From positions 496,001 through 560,000 of the forward strand of contig NZ_JAUSYU010000001.1 of the NCBI RefSeq assembly GCF_030817075.1: 64,000 nucleotides of DNA, given 5' to 3'. Both the position numbers and the translations under genes were made by a program. Origin of the DNA: Arthrobacter sp. V1I9. GTDB lineage: Bacteria > Actinomycetota > Actinomycetes > Actinomycetales > Micrococcaceae. Below are positions 27,851-36,815 of this stretch, in pieces. Each line of letters opens with the position of its first letter. Position 1 is the first letter of the stretch. Under the pieces are notes generated by a model. The model saw only the letters and a list, made by a program, of their open reading frames with translations. It was not told the DNA's origin and did no database searches.

Positions 27851-28034
27851 AAAATCTCCTGAATAAAAGTGTCGGCTGTGGCGCTTGTGCCATTGTTTCA
27901 GAATTTTCAAGGTTCTGTGACGAACTTGGCAGCCAAAACGCCCAAACGGCGGGCGCCGGGGGCGACGGGGACCCACAGAAGATTGTCAGCCTACGCCACT
28001 AGAATGGGGTTACAACTGCTTATAAGGAGCCTTA

Positions 28035-29219
28035 GTGGTCGGCTTGACTGTCCTGGACCTGGTCCTGATCCTGGCGCTGCTGTCCTATCTGATCTACGGC
28101 CTGCGTAACGGCTTCCTTGTGACAGTGGGCGGTATCGCCGGATTCGCTGCAGGAGCCGTGGCAGCTTTCTTCGCGGTCCCCCTCGTCAGCGGCTTTGTCG
28201 AGGACTCCGGGTGGCGGCTGACCGCCATCATTGCCGCCGCCGTCGCGCTGGTGGTTCTGGGGCATGGCCTCGGCACCATGATTGGCCGGACAATCCGCGG
28301 CGCAGTGCGGATCCGGCCCCTCCGCGCCGTTGACCGGCTGGTGGGCGGCGCCGTCAACGTGGTGGTTTCCGCGCTGGTTATGTCCATGCTGGCCTTCAGC
28401 GTCAGCTCCCTTGGTGTCCCCTTTGTTTCCCAGCAGCTGGCCGAATCCCGGGTCATCCGGTTCATCGACGGCCTGACGCCGGACCCCGTAAAAGCTACGA
28501 TGGCGCAGTTGCGCTCGACGGTCATCGGCAACGGGATTCCTACCCTGATTCAGGGACTGGACCATGGCCCGGCAGCACCAGTGCCGGACGCCAGCACCGA
28601 CACCCCTGCCTTGAACAGGGCCGCCGAATCTGTCCTGAGAATTGCCGGCACCGCTTACCACTGCGGCCAGAACCAGACCGGCACAGGCTTCGTTGTATCC
28701 GAGGACCGCGTTGTCACGAATGCGCACGTAGTGGCGGGCGTGTCGCAGCCGGTCGTGGAGATGCCCGACGGCGGCGCGATGCCCGGGCAGGTGGTCTACT
28801 TCGACACCCGGCATGACCTGGCGGTGCTGGCGGTTGAGGACCTGCCTGCCCAGCCGCTGGCCCTCAGCGCGGACCTGCCGAACGGCAGCGCGGCCGCGTT
28901 CGCCGGCTATCCGCACGGCGGCCCCTTCCAGTCCCGGCCGGCCACGGTCCAGGACATCACCACGGTGCTGGTGCCGGACATCTACGGCACCAACCCCTCC
29001 CCGGAAGAGATCTACCGGCTGGCTGGAAACGTCCAGCCAGGGAACTCCGGCGGTCCGCTGCTGACCACCGAAGGGCAGGTGGCGGGAGTGATCTTTGCGA
29101 AGGCGACGTCGGATGCAGAGATGGGATTCGCCATCACCATGGACGACCTCAACCCCGTGGCAGCCCAGGCGCCGTCACTGAGTGCGCCGGTTTCCTCGGG
29201 ACAGTGCATTCAAAAATAG
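28035..29219 (+). CDS. MarP-like membrane serine protease
   Basis: A 394-residue protein with four N-terminal membrane helices of the CvpA (colicin V production) type (residues 1 to about 140), followed by a trypsin-like protease domain facing outside. The triad is visible as His in VVTNAHVV, Asp in TRHDLAVL and Ser in PGNSGGPL. In Mycobacterium tuberculosis MarP is needed for acid and oxidative stress resistance and cleaves a cell-wall hydrolase; the same role is an inference here. The GTG start at 28035 has AAGGAG 5 bp upstream. The 184-bp gap to the divergent Crp-family gene must hold both promoters, but no clear boxes stand out. Confidence 0.88.
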   Translation: MVGLTVLDLVLILALLSYLIYGLRNGFLVTVGGIAGFAAGAVAAFFAVPLVSGFVEDSGWRLTAIIAAAVALVVLGHGLGTMIGRTIRGAVRIRPLRAVDRLVGGAVNVVVSALVMSMLAFSVSSLGVPFVSQQLAESRVIRFIDGLTPDPVKATMAQLRSTVIGNGIPTLIQGLDHGPAAPVPDASTDTPALNRAAESVLRIAGTAYHCGQNQTGTGFVVSEDRVVTNAHVVAGVSQPVVEMPDGGAMPGQVVYFDTRHDLAVLAVEDLPAQPLALSADLPNGSAAAFAGYPHGGPFQSRPATVQDITTVLVPDIYGTNPSPEEIYRLAGNVQPGNSGGPLLTTEGQVAGVIFAKATSDAEMGFAITMDDLNPVAAQAPSLSAPVSSGQCIQK

Positions 29220-29223
29220 CTGC

Positions 29224-29682
29224 TTAACAAACCTCGGCCAGGTAGTCGATGGCCAGCTTGTAGCCGAACACCCCCGCGCCCACAATCACAGCTGAGCAGA
29301 CCGGCGAGAGGAATGAGTGGTGGCGGAACTCCTCGCGCTGGTGCACGTTGGTGATGTGGACTTCCACCGCCGGCAGCTGCACCGCAGCCAGGGCATCACG
29401 CAGGGCAACCGACGTATGCGTGAAGGCACCGGCGTTCAGGACGATTCCGACGGCGGAGCCACGGGCCGCGTGGATGGTATCCAGCAGGACGCCCTCATGG
29501 TTTGACTGGACACACTCGGCCGCAAACCCGTGCGCCTCTGCAGTCCGGGCGGCCAGTTCCTCCACGTCGGCCAGGGTGGAGGTGCCGTACTTTTCCGGTT
29601 CGCGGGTGCCCAGGAGATTCAGGTTGGGTCCGTTGATTACCAGGATTGTTCCGCGGCTGATTGATGAAGAGGGTTCGGTCAT
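29224..29682 (-). CDS. aroQ: Type II 3-dehydroquinate dehydratase
   Basis: AroQ dehydrates 3-dehydroquinate to 3-dehydroshikimate in the shikimate pathway. The 152-residue length is typical of the type II dodecameric enzyme. Motifs: [21 protein letters not shown] with the catalytic Tyr, and [15 protein letters not shown] with the catalytic His and substrate-binding residues. A -10 box 7 bp upstream of the ATG suggests a leaderless messenger. It is convergent with the MarP-like gene, separated by 4 bp. Other aro genes are not in the window. Confidence 0.95.
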   Translation of the reverse strand: MTEPSSSISRGTILVINGPNLNLLGTREPEKYGTSTLADVEELAARTAEAHGFAAECVQSNHEGVLLDTIHAARGSAVGIVLNAGAFTHTSVALRDALAAVQLPAVEVHITNVHQREEFRHHSFLSPVCSAVIVGAGVFGYKLAIDYLAEVC

Positions 29683-29689
29683 GCCAGCA

Positions 29690-29695
29690 AATCTA
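29690..29695 (-). promoter_or_regulatory. -10 box for leaderless aroQ
   Basis: TAGATT on the minus strand lies exactly 7 bp before the aroQ ATG, with no ribosome site between. Confidence 0.5.
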
Positions 29696-29733
29696 GTGCC
29701 TTGAAACGGCTGGCGCGCATTCTTACCATCCAG

Positions 29734-29781
29734 TGCTCCGTACGCGCCCTTATGAGGCGTGGAAAGGGCGCGTACGGAGCA
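29734..29781 (-). terminator. 18-bp perfect hairpin downstream of the alpha-galactosidase
   Basis: The arms at 29734-29751 and 29764-29781 (ending AAGGGCGCGTACGGAGCA) are perfectly complementary over 18 bp with a 12-nt loop. It lies just past the GH36 stop and before aroQ, so it most likely ends the galactoside operon; there is no T-run. Confidence 0.7.
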
Positions 29782-29792
29782 ATCGATGGATT

Positions 29793-31973
29793 TTAGAGAG
29801 CCGTAAAGCGCACCAGCAGCGCGTGCTCAGGGTTGAGGATCGGCATTGGCACCCCCACCTCGGCCAGGAAGCGGCCGTTGGCCACTGCCCCGTCCGCCAG
29901 CCAGGCCGGCGGCTGGACCTGCGTATACGTGTGGGCGTAGTCGGTGTCGCCAGGGGTGGGGGAGATCGCCTCCACCCGGTACGTCCGGTCCCGATCAAGG
30001 CCGGGGATGGTCACTTTGCCGGGCTGCTCGGCAAACGTAGTGCGTGTGCTGACAAGGGCGAACAGCGCCGCCGTCGTGCCGGCCTGTGCTGGCCCGGCAG
30101 CAACCACGCCGTGCAGCATCAGGGACTCGTCCGGAACGTCGGCGCGGACCATCCGACCGCTGTGGATGAGGTCCCGGTGCTCCTTGAACAGTGCGATGAA
30201 CCGCTTGAGTTCCTCCCGCTCGGCACCCGCGACCTGCCGGACGTCCCATTCCATGCCGAAATGCCCGAAGAGGGCCGTGATGGCCCGGAAGGACAGGTCG
30301 TGCGTGCGGGCCGTGGTGTGCGAGGTGGTGGGCCCGATGTGCCCGCCCACCAGTTCCGGCGGAACCACGAGCCCGGTCCAGCGCTGGATGGTCTGCCGCT
30401 CCAGTGCGTCGTTGCAGTCCGATGCCCAGATGCGGTCCGTCCGCTCCAGGATTCCCAGGTCCACGCGCGCGCCGCCGGAGGAGCAGCTTTCAATTTCGAC
30501 GCCGGGGTGTCCCTTCTTGAGCGCGTCGAACAGCCGGTAGGCGGCAAGGGTCTGCTCGTGCACCGAGGCGCGTCCCCCGTGGCCATGCTCCAGCAGGTCC
30601 CGGTTCTGGTCCCACTTGAGGTAGCTGATGTTGTTTTCGCTCAGCAGGGCATCAATGCGGTCATGGATGTACTGCCACGCCTCAGGGTTCACCAGGTCGA
30701 TGATGTGCTGGTTCCGCCACTCCAACGGCAGGCGGCCCCCGTCCTTGTAGGACACGGCGGCCGGACCCACGATCCAGTCGGGGTGTGCACGGGCAACGTC
30801 AGAGTCGAGGTTCACCATCTCCGGCTCCACCCACAGGCCGAATTCCATGCCCCGGGACGTGACGGCCTCGATCAGCGGGGTGAGCCCCTCGGGCCAGAGG
30901 GATTCGTCCACGTACCAGTCACCGAGGCCGGCGTGGTCGTCACGGCGCCCGCGGAACCAGCCGTCGTCGAGCACAAAGCGTTCGACGCCGAGCTCCGCGG
31001 CCGAGTCTGCCAGCTCGATCAGCGTGGAGAGATTGTGGTCGAAGTAGACAGCTTCCCAGGTGTTCAGCACCACCGGGCGGGGCTTGCCGCCGCCGGCGGC
31101 AGGGAGCACGTGGTGCGGGCGGGACCTGAACCAGCTGTAGAACGCCTCGCTGATCCCGTCCAGGCCGCGGTCCGAGTAAGCGGCAAACAGGGCAGGCGTG
31201 GTGTAGCTGGCGCCCGGCTCGAGGATGACCTCGGCCGGTCCCAGGAGTTCCGAACCGCCGATCATGGTGCGGCCATCGCCAAGGGTGTCAGTGAACTGCT
31301 CATGGTTGCCGCTCCACGCCAGGTGCGTGGCCCAGACCTTCCCGTGACGGTTGCCGAAGCCGGCGGTGCCGGCTGCCAGCAGGAGGGACGAATCGTGCCC
31401 GGTGCGGCCGTGCCGGCCGGTCCGCACCCACGTGCCCTGCTGGATGGCACGGCGCTGCGGGTGGTTTTCCCGGCACCAGCGGCCGGTCAGGTCAAGGAGC
31501 TCGACGGCGTCCGGGGCCACCGGGAGGACCGTCGCCAGTTCATCCAGCTGGTAAGGCGTGGTGCCGTCATTGGTGACGGTATGCCGCAACTCCAGCAGGC
31601 CGCCGTCGTGCAGCGTCAGGGTGGATTCGACAGAGATCGCGGCGTCCGGGTCCGCCTGGCCAATGAGGGCAGTGTTTCCCTCGGTGCGCGCTGACACCGT
31701 GCGAAGGCGCGGAGAGAAGTCGAGTCCGGAGACGCCGTCGGCGATGCGGTGGCCGCGGAGGCCCGGACGGCCGCGCCAGCTGGAGGAGGCCTGGGGCAGG
31801 AGGCCGGCGGGAACGGTGGCGTCGATGGCGGAGTGGGGGATCGGCTCACCGAGGATGGCGAGGTCCGGCAGGGCACTGCCGAGGTCCGCGCCCCAGTGAA
31901 TGATCTCGGCCTCCCCGCTGTTGAAGCTGATCACCAGGCTGGTGCCGGCGGAACGGAGGTGGAGGGGGTCCAT
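29793..31973 (-). CDS. Alpha-galactosidase, GH36 family
   Basis: A 726-residue cytoplasmic GH36 enzyme that releases terminal alpha-galactose from oligosaccharides such as raffinose or melibiose. It has the N-terminal beta-sandwich, a TIM barrel with FVLDDGWF near its middle, the nucleophile Asp455 in [10 protein letters not shown] and the acid/base Asp522 in [11 protein letters not shown]. The ATG at 31973 (MDPLHLRS) has AAGAGA upstream and removes a non-conserved extension. It is the last gene of the transporter operon (156 bp after the binding-protein gene), so the imported sugar is most probably an alpha-galactoside. Confidence 0.93.
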   Translation of the reverse strand: MDPLHLRSAGTSLVISFNSGEAEIIHWGADLGSALPDLAILGEPIPHSAIDATVPAGLLPQASSSWRGRPGLRGHRIADGVSGLDFSPRLRTVSARTEGNTALIGQADPDAAISVESTLTLHDGGLLELRHTVTNDGTTPYQLDELATVLPVAPDAVELLDLTGRWCRENHPQRRAIQQGTWVRTGRHGRTGHDSSLLLAAGTAGFGNRHGKVWATHLAWSGNHEQFTDTLGDGRTMIGGSELLGPAEVILEPGASYTTPALFAAYSDRGLDGISEAFYSWFRSRPHHVLPAAGGGKPRPVVLNTWEAVYFDHNLSTLIELADSAAELGVERFVLDDGWFRGRRDDHAGLGDWYVDESLWPEGLTPLIEAVTSRGMEFGLWVEPEMVNLDSDVARAHPDWIVGPAAVSYKDGGRLPLEWRNQHIIDLVNPEAWQYIHDRIDALLSENNISYLKWDQNRDLLEHGHGGRASVHEQTLAAYRLFDALKKGHPGVEIESCSSGGARVDLGILERTDRIWASDCNDALERQTIQRWTGLVVPPELVGGHIGPTTSHTTARTHDLSFRAITALFGHFGMEWDVRQVAGAEREELKRFIALFKEHRDLIHSGRMVRADVPDESLMLHGVVAAGPAQAGTTAALFALVSTRTTFAEQPGKVTIPGLDRDRTYRVEAISPTPGDTDYAHTYTQVQPPAWLADGAVANGRFLAEVGVPMPILNPEHALLVRFTAL

Positions 31974-32129
31974 AGGATCTCTTTCGGTCTTCACAGTGTG
32001 CGTCCAATGACGCGGAACGGGTGGCTCAGAGGGGGGAAGAGGGTGGCTGGATGCCGCCGCCGCGAGGAGGGGACGGCGGCATCCAGTGGGTGGCTGCGAC
32101 CACATACACAGCCACGCAGGGGGCAGGGC

Positions 32130-33467
32130 CTACTTGAGGAGGGCGTTGACCTGTTCGTTGGCTGCCGTGAGGGAGCTGGCTGGTGCCTTGCCTGAGACGA
32201 CGGCGTCCATGGCGGGCTCCATGATGCCCTTGACCTTGGCGGTGTTGTCCGTGATGGGGTACAGGAACGTGGTTTTGTTCTTGACGTGGTCGGTGAACGC
32301 GGTGACGTCCACGCCCTTGGCCTTGAAGGCTTCGGCAGCCTTGTCCGAGGATGTCTTGATCGCGGGGAAGACCACGGCCTTGGAGGCTACAACGTCCTGG
32401 CAGTCAGCCGAGGCGAGGTACTCAACCCACTTGACCGACGCTTCCTTCTTCTCTGTCCCGGCCCAGATCGAATCGGCAAGACCGTTGAAGGTGGAGGCAC
32501 GCCTGCCTTCGGGGCCTTCCGGCGTGGGAGCGATGCCCACCTTGATGCCCTTGTAGCCGGTGTATTGGCCGATCATCCAGGAGCCGTGGGCATTGATGGC
32601 GGACTTGCCTGCGGCAAAGGTGTCCGCCATGGCCGCACCCACAGTGGTCTCCAGCTTGGGCATGTATCCCTTTTCTGCGAGCCCGGCGAACCATTCCATG
32701 CTTTCCTGGAACTTGGGGTCGTCATAGTTGTACCTGGTGCCCCAAGGGTTCTTGTCGGTGTGGGACCAGCCGGTGGTGTTGGTGAAGTAGCTCCATTCGG
32801 TCTGGCCGGAGGAGTCACCGCCTCCGTTCAGGCCCAGGCCGTAGACAGCGACGTTGTTCTTGTCGAAGCCGGGCTCGTCGCCGCGTTTGCCGTTCTTGTC
32901 CACGGTGAGGTGGGCAATCACCTTTTCGTAGCTGCCGCCGTCTTTCGGGTTCCAGGTGAGGTCCTTCATCTGGTCCTCGGAGATGCCGGCGGCGGTCAGC
33001 ATGGCCTTGTTGTAGAACAGGCCAATGGTGTCCCAGTCCTTGGGAAGTCCGTAGCGCTTGCCGTCCTGGCCCACCCAGAGATCGGCTAGGCCCTCCTGGT
33101 AAGCGGAGAGATCAATGTTGTCCTTTTCGACGGCGTCGTCAATGGCCAGCAGCTGCCCGTTCTCGGCCAGTTCGCCGTAGCGTCCCAGATGGTTCGTGAA
33201 GACGTCCGGCGCGGTGCCGCCAACGAAGCCGTTGGTAAGGGTGCTCCAGTAGTCGTCCCAGCCGCGCTGGGTGATTTTGACGGTGATGTCCGGGTTGGCC
33301 TTCGTGAAGTCGTCAGCGCACTGCTGGTAGGCGGGGAGCTGGTTGGCGTCCCACAGCCAGTAGCTGATCTCGCCCTTGGCGGCTTCTTCGGAGGAGGATC
33401 CGCTGCAGGCGGACAGTGAGAGTGCAACAGCTGCGGCGACGGCAACGGCGCCGAGGGATTTCTTCAT
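32130..33467 (-). CDS. Sugar-binding lipoprotein of an ABC transporter
   Basis: A 445-residue extracellular solute-binding protein (family 1, MalE-like). It has a lipoprotein signal, MKKSLGAVAVAAAVALS followed by LSAC with Cys21 as the lipid-modified residue, then the binding domain with an N-terminal EISYWLWDANQLPAYQ segment typical of oligosaccharide binders. It delivers sugar to the permease pair encoded upstream. Genome context (GH36 enzyme next) points to alpha-galactosides. No ATPase gene is present; such systems commonly share an MsiK-type ATPase encoded elsewhere. Confidence 0.92.
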   Translation of the reverse strand: MKKSLGAVAVAAAVALSLSACSGSSSEEAAKGEISYWLWDANQLPAYQQCADDFTKANPDITVKITQRGWDDYWSTLTNGFVGGTAPDVFTNHLGRYGELAENGQLLAIDDAVEKDNIDLSAYQEGLADLWVGQDGKRYGLPKDWDTIGLFYNKAMLTAAGISEDQMKDLTWNPKDGGSYEKVIAHLTVDKNGKRGDEPGFDKNNVAVYGLGLNGGGDSSGQTEWSYFTNTTGWSHTDKNPWGTRYNYDDPKFQESMEWFAGLAEKGYMPKLETTVGAAMADTFAAGKSAINAHGSWMIGQYTGYKGIKVGIAPTPEGPEGRRASTFNGLADSIWAGTEKKEASVKWVEYLASADCQDVVASKAVVFPAIKTSSDKAAEAFKAKGVDVTAFTDHVKNKTTFLYPITDNTAKVKGIMEPAMDAVVSGKAPASSLTAANEQVNALLK

Positions 33468-33520
33468 GGTTCTACTTTCCGTTCGGGAATGGGATGGGAG
33501 TGCAGGGGTGGTGAGGGTGC

Positions 33521-34448
33521 TTATTTGATGCCGGAGAAGCCGATGGAGTTGACGATCTTCTTGCCGAAGGCGGCGAAGAGGATCAGCACCGGCAGGGCCG
33601 AGATGAGGGTCGCGGCCATCAGGCCGGACCAGTCGGGGGCGCCCTGCGGGGACTGGGATTTGAAGACGCCGAGCCCCACCTGGAGGACGCGGACTTCATC
33701 CTGCGATCCCACCAGCAGGGGCCAGAAGTATTCGTTCCACTGCCCGATGAAGGTGAGGAGGGCAAGTGTGGCGAGGGGGGCTGCGGCGTTGGGCAGGACA
33801 ATCTGGAAGAAGATGCGCAGGTGCTTGGCGCCGTCGAGCATGGCCGCCTCCTCCACCTCACGGGACATGTTCAGGAAGAACTGCCGCAGGAAGAAGATGG
33901 CAAACGGGGTCATGAACACGTAGGGCAGGACCATGCCGAGCATCGTGTTGAGCAGGTCCAGGTTCTTGATCAGCAGGAAGTTGGGCAGGGCGGTAAAGAT
34001 CGGCGGGGACCAACATCGTGCCCAGGAACAGGCTGAAGACCGCGTTGCGGCCCTTCCAGCGCAGGCGGGCGAAGGCGTAGGCGGCCATTGCGCTGAAGAA
34101 GACGGCGCCTGCGGTGGTGATGGAGGAAAAGATGATCGAGTTGCGCAGGTACAGCCAGAAATTGATGTCTGCTCCTGACCCGCCCTCTGCCAGGGCTTCC
34201 GCCGGCGACTGCAGCCCGAAGACCCGCTTGAAGGCGCCGAAGCTGAATTCTGCCGGCAGGAGACTGGCTGCGTTTGCGGCGAGCGCGTTGTTGGTGGACA
34301 ACGCGGTGCGCAGGACCCAAAGAAACGGGAGGACGGAGACTGCGATGGCGAGGACCAGGAGGGCCCAGGCGCCGGCGCGGCGGGCATTGAAAGGACGACG
34401 GCGGCGGGTTGGGGCCGGCGTCGATGCGCGGCTGGTGGTGGTGGTCAT
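33521..34448 (-). CDS. MalG-like sugar ABC permease (one-base frameshift in this sequence)
   Basis: The intact gene would encode a 308-residue permease with six membrane helices. The N-terminal part reads from the ATG at 34448 (AGGAG 6 bp upstream) to FLGTMLVP; the continuation PIFTALPNFLLIKNLDLL lies in another frame to the stop at 33521. One extra G in the plus-strand run 34005-34008 accounts for the break. The EAA motif, EEAAMLDGAKHLRIFFQIVLP, which docks with the ATPase, is in the second part. As written the transporter would be non-functional, yet all neighbours look intact, so a sequencing error or a very recent mutation is likely. Confidence 0.88.
34005..34008 (-). other. Frameshift point in the malG-like gene (GGGG, expected GGG)
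   Basis: In coding orientation ATG TTG GTC CCC GCC GAT should read ATG TTG GTC CCG CCG ATC to continue the conserved PPIFTALP. Removing one base of the run joins both frames. Confidence 0.85.
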
Positions 34449-34457
34449 GCGGGACTC

Positions 34458-35399
34458 CTAGTCCAGGTCCGATTCGTTGCCCTTGAGGAACTTCATCTGG
34501 ATGAAGGCCACGAGGGCGAGGATGAGGAAGAGAATGACGGCGATGGCGGATCCGTAGCCGAAGTCCGACTCCGTGAAGGCGCGCTGGTAGATGTAGTACT
34601 GGATCACGCGGGTGGCGTTGACCGGGCCGCCCGCCGTGGTCACGGCGACCGTGTCGAAGACCTGGAAGGAGCCGATGACCGTTACCACGAGGACCAGGAC
34701 CAGGACCGGGCGCAGCAGTGGGATGGTGATTTTCCGGAAGGTCTGGAACGCCGAGGCGCCGTCCAGTTTGGCTACTTCGTAGACGTGGCCGGGGATGGCC
34801 TGCAGTCCGGCAAAGATCAGAAGAGCGGTGTAGCCCATGTGGCGCCAGGTGTTGATCAAGGCCTGGGTGGGGATGGCCCACTCCTCGCTGCCGAAGAACG
34901 CGACCCGGGAGAGCCCGCTCCACTCGATGAACTGGTTCACCACACCAATCTGGTAGTCCAGCATCCAGAACCACAGCAATGCGGCGATCACGTTGGACAT
35001 CAAGTAAGGCAGGAGCAGCGCGCCCCGGATGATTGTGGACTTCGCCACGTTGTGCATCAGGAGGGCAAGGCCTAGAGCCAGTGCAGTCTGGAGCACGATG
35101 TTGAGGAAGACGTACTGCCCGGTGACGGCCAGGGAATTCCAGAAAAGCGGATCCTTCGTGATCGCCGTGTAGTTGTCCATTCCGACCCATTCCGGGTCGC
35201 CGAGGATGTTGTACTCCGTGAAGCTCAGGTACACGCCGCGGATGGTTGGAACGACGTAGAAAACGATGAACCCGATCATGGCGGGGGCGATGAAGAGCAG
35301 TGCGATTTTGAGGTCCCCGAACCGGCGGAGGCCGCCGTGCGGCTTAGGGGAGTCCAGTGTTGGCGAAACGGCTCTTGAGTGTTTGGCAAGGGTGGTCAT
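34458..35399 (-). CDS. MalF-like sugar ABC permease
   Basis: A 313-residue permease subunit with six membrane helices. The EAA loop reads YEVAKLDGASAFQTFRKITI followed by PLLRP, as in MalF-type proteins. It is the first gene of the operon malF-like, malG-like, binding protein, alpha-galactosidase; 9 bp separate its stop from the next start. A promoter with an overlapping operator-like palindrome lies just upstream. It should form a heterodimer with the MalG-like protein. Confidence 0.93.
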   Translation of the reverse strand: MTTLAKHSRAVSPTLDSPKPHGGLRRFGDLKIALLFIAPAMIGFIVFYVVPTIRGVYLSFTEYNILGDPEWVGMDNYTAITKDPLFWNSLAVTGQYVFLNIVLQTALALGLALLMHNVAKSTIIRGALLLPYLMSNVIAALLWFWMLDYQIGVVNQFIEWSGLSRVAFFGSEEWAIPTQALINTWRHMGYTALLIFAGLQAIPGHVYEVAKLDGASAFQTFRKITIPLLRPVLVLVLVVTVIGSFQVFDTVAVTTAGGPVNATRVIQYYIYQRAFTESDFGYGSAIAVILFLILALVAFIQMKFLKGNESDLD

Positions 35400-35443
35400 C
35401 TTCGACCCTTTCCTGACTGTGATGGGGGTAACAACTGGAAAGC

Positions 35444-35472
35444 AATCTACACGAGTAGAAATGTGGTTGCAA
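35444..35472 (-). promoter_or_regulatory. Promoter of the galactoside operon with an overlapping operator
   Basis: On the minus strand TTGCAA (35467-35472) and TAGATT (35444-35449) are 17 bp apart. The palindrome TCTAC-acga-GTAGA (35446-35459) covers the -10 and spacer, so a bound LacI-family protein would prevent transcription. The shared core CGAGTAGA recurs at 35529-35536. Confidence 0.6.
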
Positions 35473-35523
35473 GGATTATTTCGCTACTTCTCCACCGAGC
35501 TTTCATCCATTCACTGGTTCTGT

Positions 35524-35537
35524 TGACTCGAGTAGAT
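35524..35537. promoter_or_regulatory. Second operator-like site of the intergenic region
   Basis: TGACTCGAGTAGAT contains the perfect palindrome ACTCGAGT and shares CGAGTAGA with the site at 35446-35459. It lies 72 bp before the oxidoreductase start and overlaps a weak -35 (TTGACT, 35523-35528). The two sites are 78 bp apart, which would allow looping by a tetrameric regulator. Confidence 0.45.
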
Positions 35538-35608
35538 CCGCCTGCCACACTGGCCTTTTGACGGACAGCGCTTGCCCGGCGCCCCTCCCCACCCACGGAA
35601 GGCAAACA

Positions 35609-36814
35609 ATGACGTTTTCAATAGGCGTAGTAGGAGCAGGACAGTTCGGCAGCCAGTTCGCCCACCTTTTCAATCTCCACCCCGGAGTAACCGCCGTGCA
35701 TATGGTGGATGAGCTGCCGGAGCGTGCTGCGGAGACCGTGGACCGGTATCACCTCGCCGGCTCAAAGGGGAGCTTTGAAGAACTCCTGGCCTCCGACGTC
35801 GACGCCGTGGCCATATTCAGCCAACGGTGGACCCACGGTCCGCTCGTAGAGCAGGCGCTCCGGGCCGGAAAACACGTCTACTCGGCTGTTCCCATGGCAA
35901 TTTCCGAGGAGGAGATTGCCCGCATCATTGAGGCGGTCCGGGAGACCGGCCTGGTGTACATGATGGGGGAGACCAGCTACTACAACCCTGCCACCGTGTA
36001 TGCCCGCGAGCAGCATGCCGCCGGGAAGTTCGGCCGGATCTTCTACACCGAAGGCGACTACGTCCACGACATGGACCTGGGCTTCTACGAGGCGTACCAG
36101 TACAGCGGAGGTGACCGGTGGAAGGAAACCGCAAGCTACCCGCCGATGCTGTATCCCACCCACGCCGTGGGGGGAGTGCTGGGCGCGGTTCCCGCCCACG
36201 CGGTCAGCGTCAGCTGCGTAGGGGTCAGGGATGACCGCAACGACGGCGTCTTCGACAAGGACGTCAGCATGTCCGGCAACGACTTCTCCAACGCCACCGC
36301 ACTCTTTGAACTGAACGACGGCGGCGTGATGCGCACCAACGAGATGCGCCGGGTGGGTTACCCCTCACACATCCGCGAATCCCGGTTCCGGTTCTTCGGC
36401 ACCGAGGCCAGCTTCGAGCAATTGGCGAAAGTCACTGTCTGGCAGGACAAGATCAGCGTCCACGACATCTCCGAGCAACTGGAGACACGGCCCAGCTTGC
36501 CCTTGGACGATCCCTCGCTGGCCAACGTGGCCCCGGAGCTGCGGGACGCTTTTGTTTCCGGTCTGGCCCCGGTCCATAACCCCGAGCGGCTTCCGGAGGA
36601 GTTCCGGGGCGCACCCAACGGGCATGAAGGAAGCCACCACTTCCTGGTGGACGACTTCGTGACGGCGGTCAACCAGGGCACCCTTCCTCCCGTGAACGCC
36701 TGGGTGGCGGCCCGCTTTACCCTCCCGGGAATTGTGGCCCACCAGTCTGCCCTTCAAAACGGCGCGCGGCTTCCGATCCGTGATTTCGGTGATGCTCCGG
36801 GTGCGAGTACTTAA
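35609..36814 (+). CDS. Gfo/Idh/MocA family oxidoreductase
   Basis: A 401-residue NAD(P)-dependent sugar or inositol dehydrogenase-like protein. The N-terminal Rossmann motif is IGVVGAGQFGSQFA; the middle has YSAVPMAISEEE in place of the usual EKP segment and MGETSYYNPATVYARE at the active-site region. The ATG at 35609 with GGAAGG upstream is preferred over a start 17 codons earlier. It is divergent from the galactoside operon with shared operator-like sites and followed at one base by the LacI-type regulator, so it probably acts in the same sugar pathway. Substrate unknown. Confidence 0.87.
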   Translation: MTFSIGVVGAGQFGSQFAHLFNLHPGVTAVHMVDELPERAAETVDRYHLAGSKGSFEELLASDVDAVAIFSQRWTHGPLVEQALRAGKHVYSAVPMAISEEEIARIIEAVRETGLVYMMGETSYYNPATVYAREQHAAGKFGRIFYTEGDYVHDMDLGFYEAYQYSGGDRWKETASYPPMLYPTHAVGGVLGAVPAHAVSVSCVGVRDDRNDGVFDKDVSMSGNDFSNATALFELNDGGVMRTNEMRRVGYPSHIRESRFRFFGTEASFEQLAKVTVWQDKISVHDISEQLETRPSLPLDDPSLANVAPELRDAFVSGLAPVHNPERLPEEFRGAPNGHEGSHHFLVDDFVTAVNQGTLPPVNAWVAARFTLPGIVAHQSALQNGARLPIRDFGDAPGAST

Positions 36815-36815
36815 T

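Noticed and set aside
29734..29781. 18-bp perfect inverted repeat as an insertion-element end or attachment site
   Set aside because: It is a single compact hairpin directly after a stop codon with no transposase or second copy; a terminator explains it better.
29733..31694. 653-codon plus-strand open frame opposite the alpha-galactosidase
   Set aside because: GH36 catalytic motifs are on the minus strand; the antisense product is Arg/Gly/Val-rich and has no family features.
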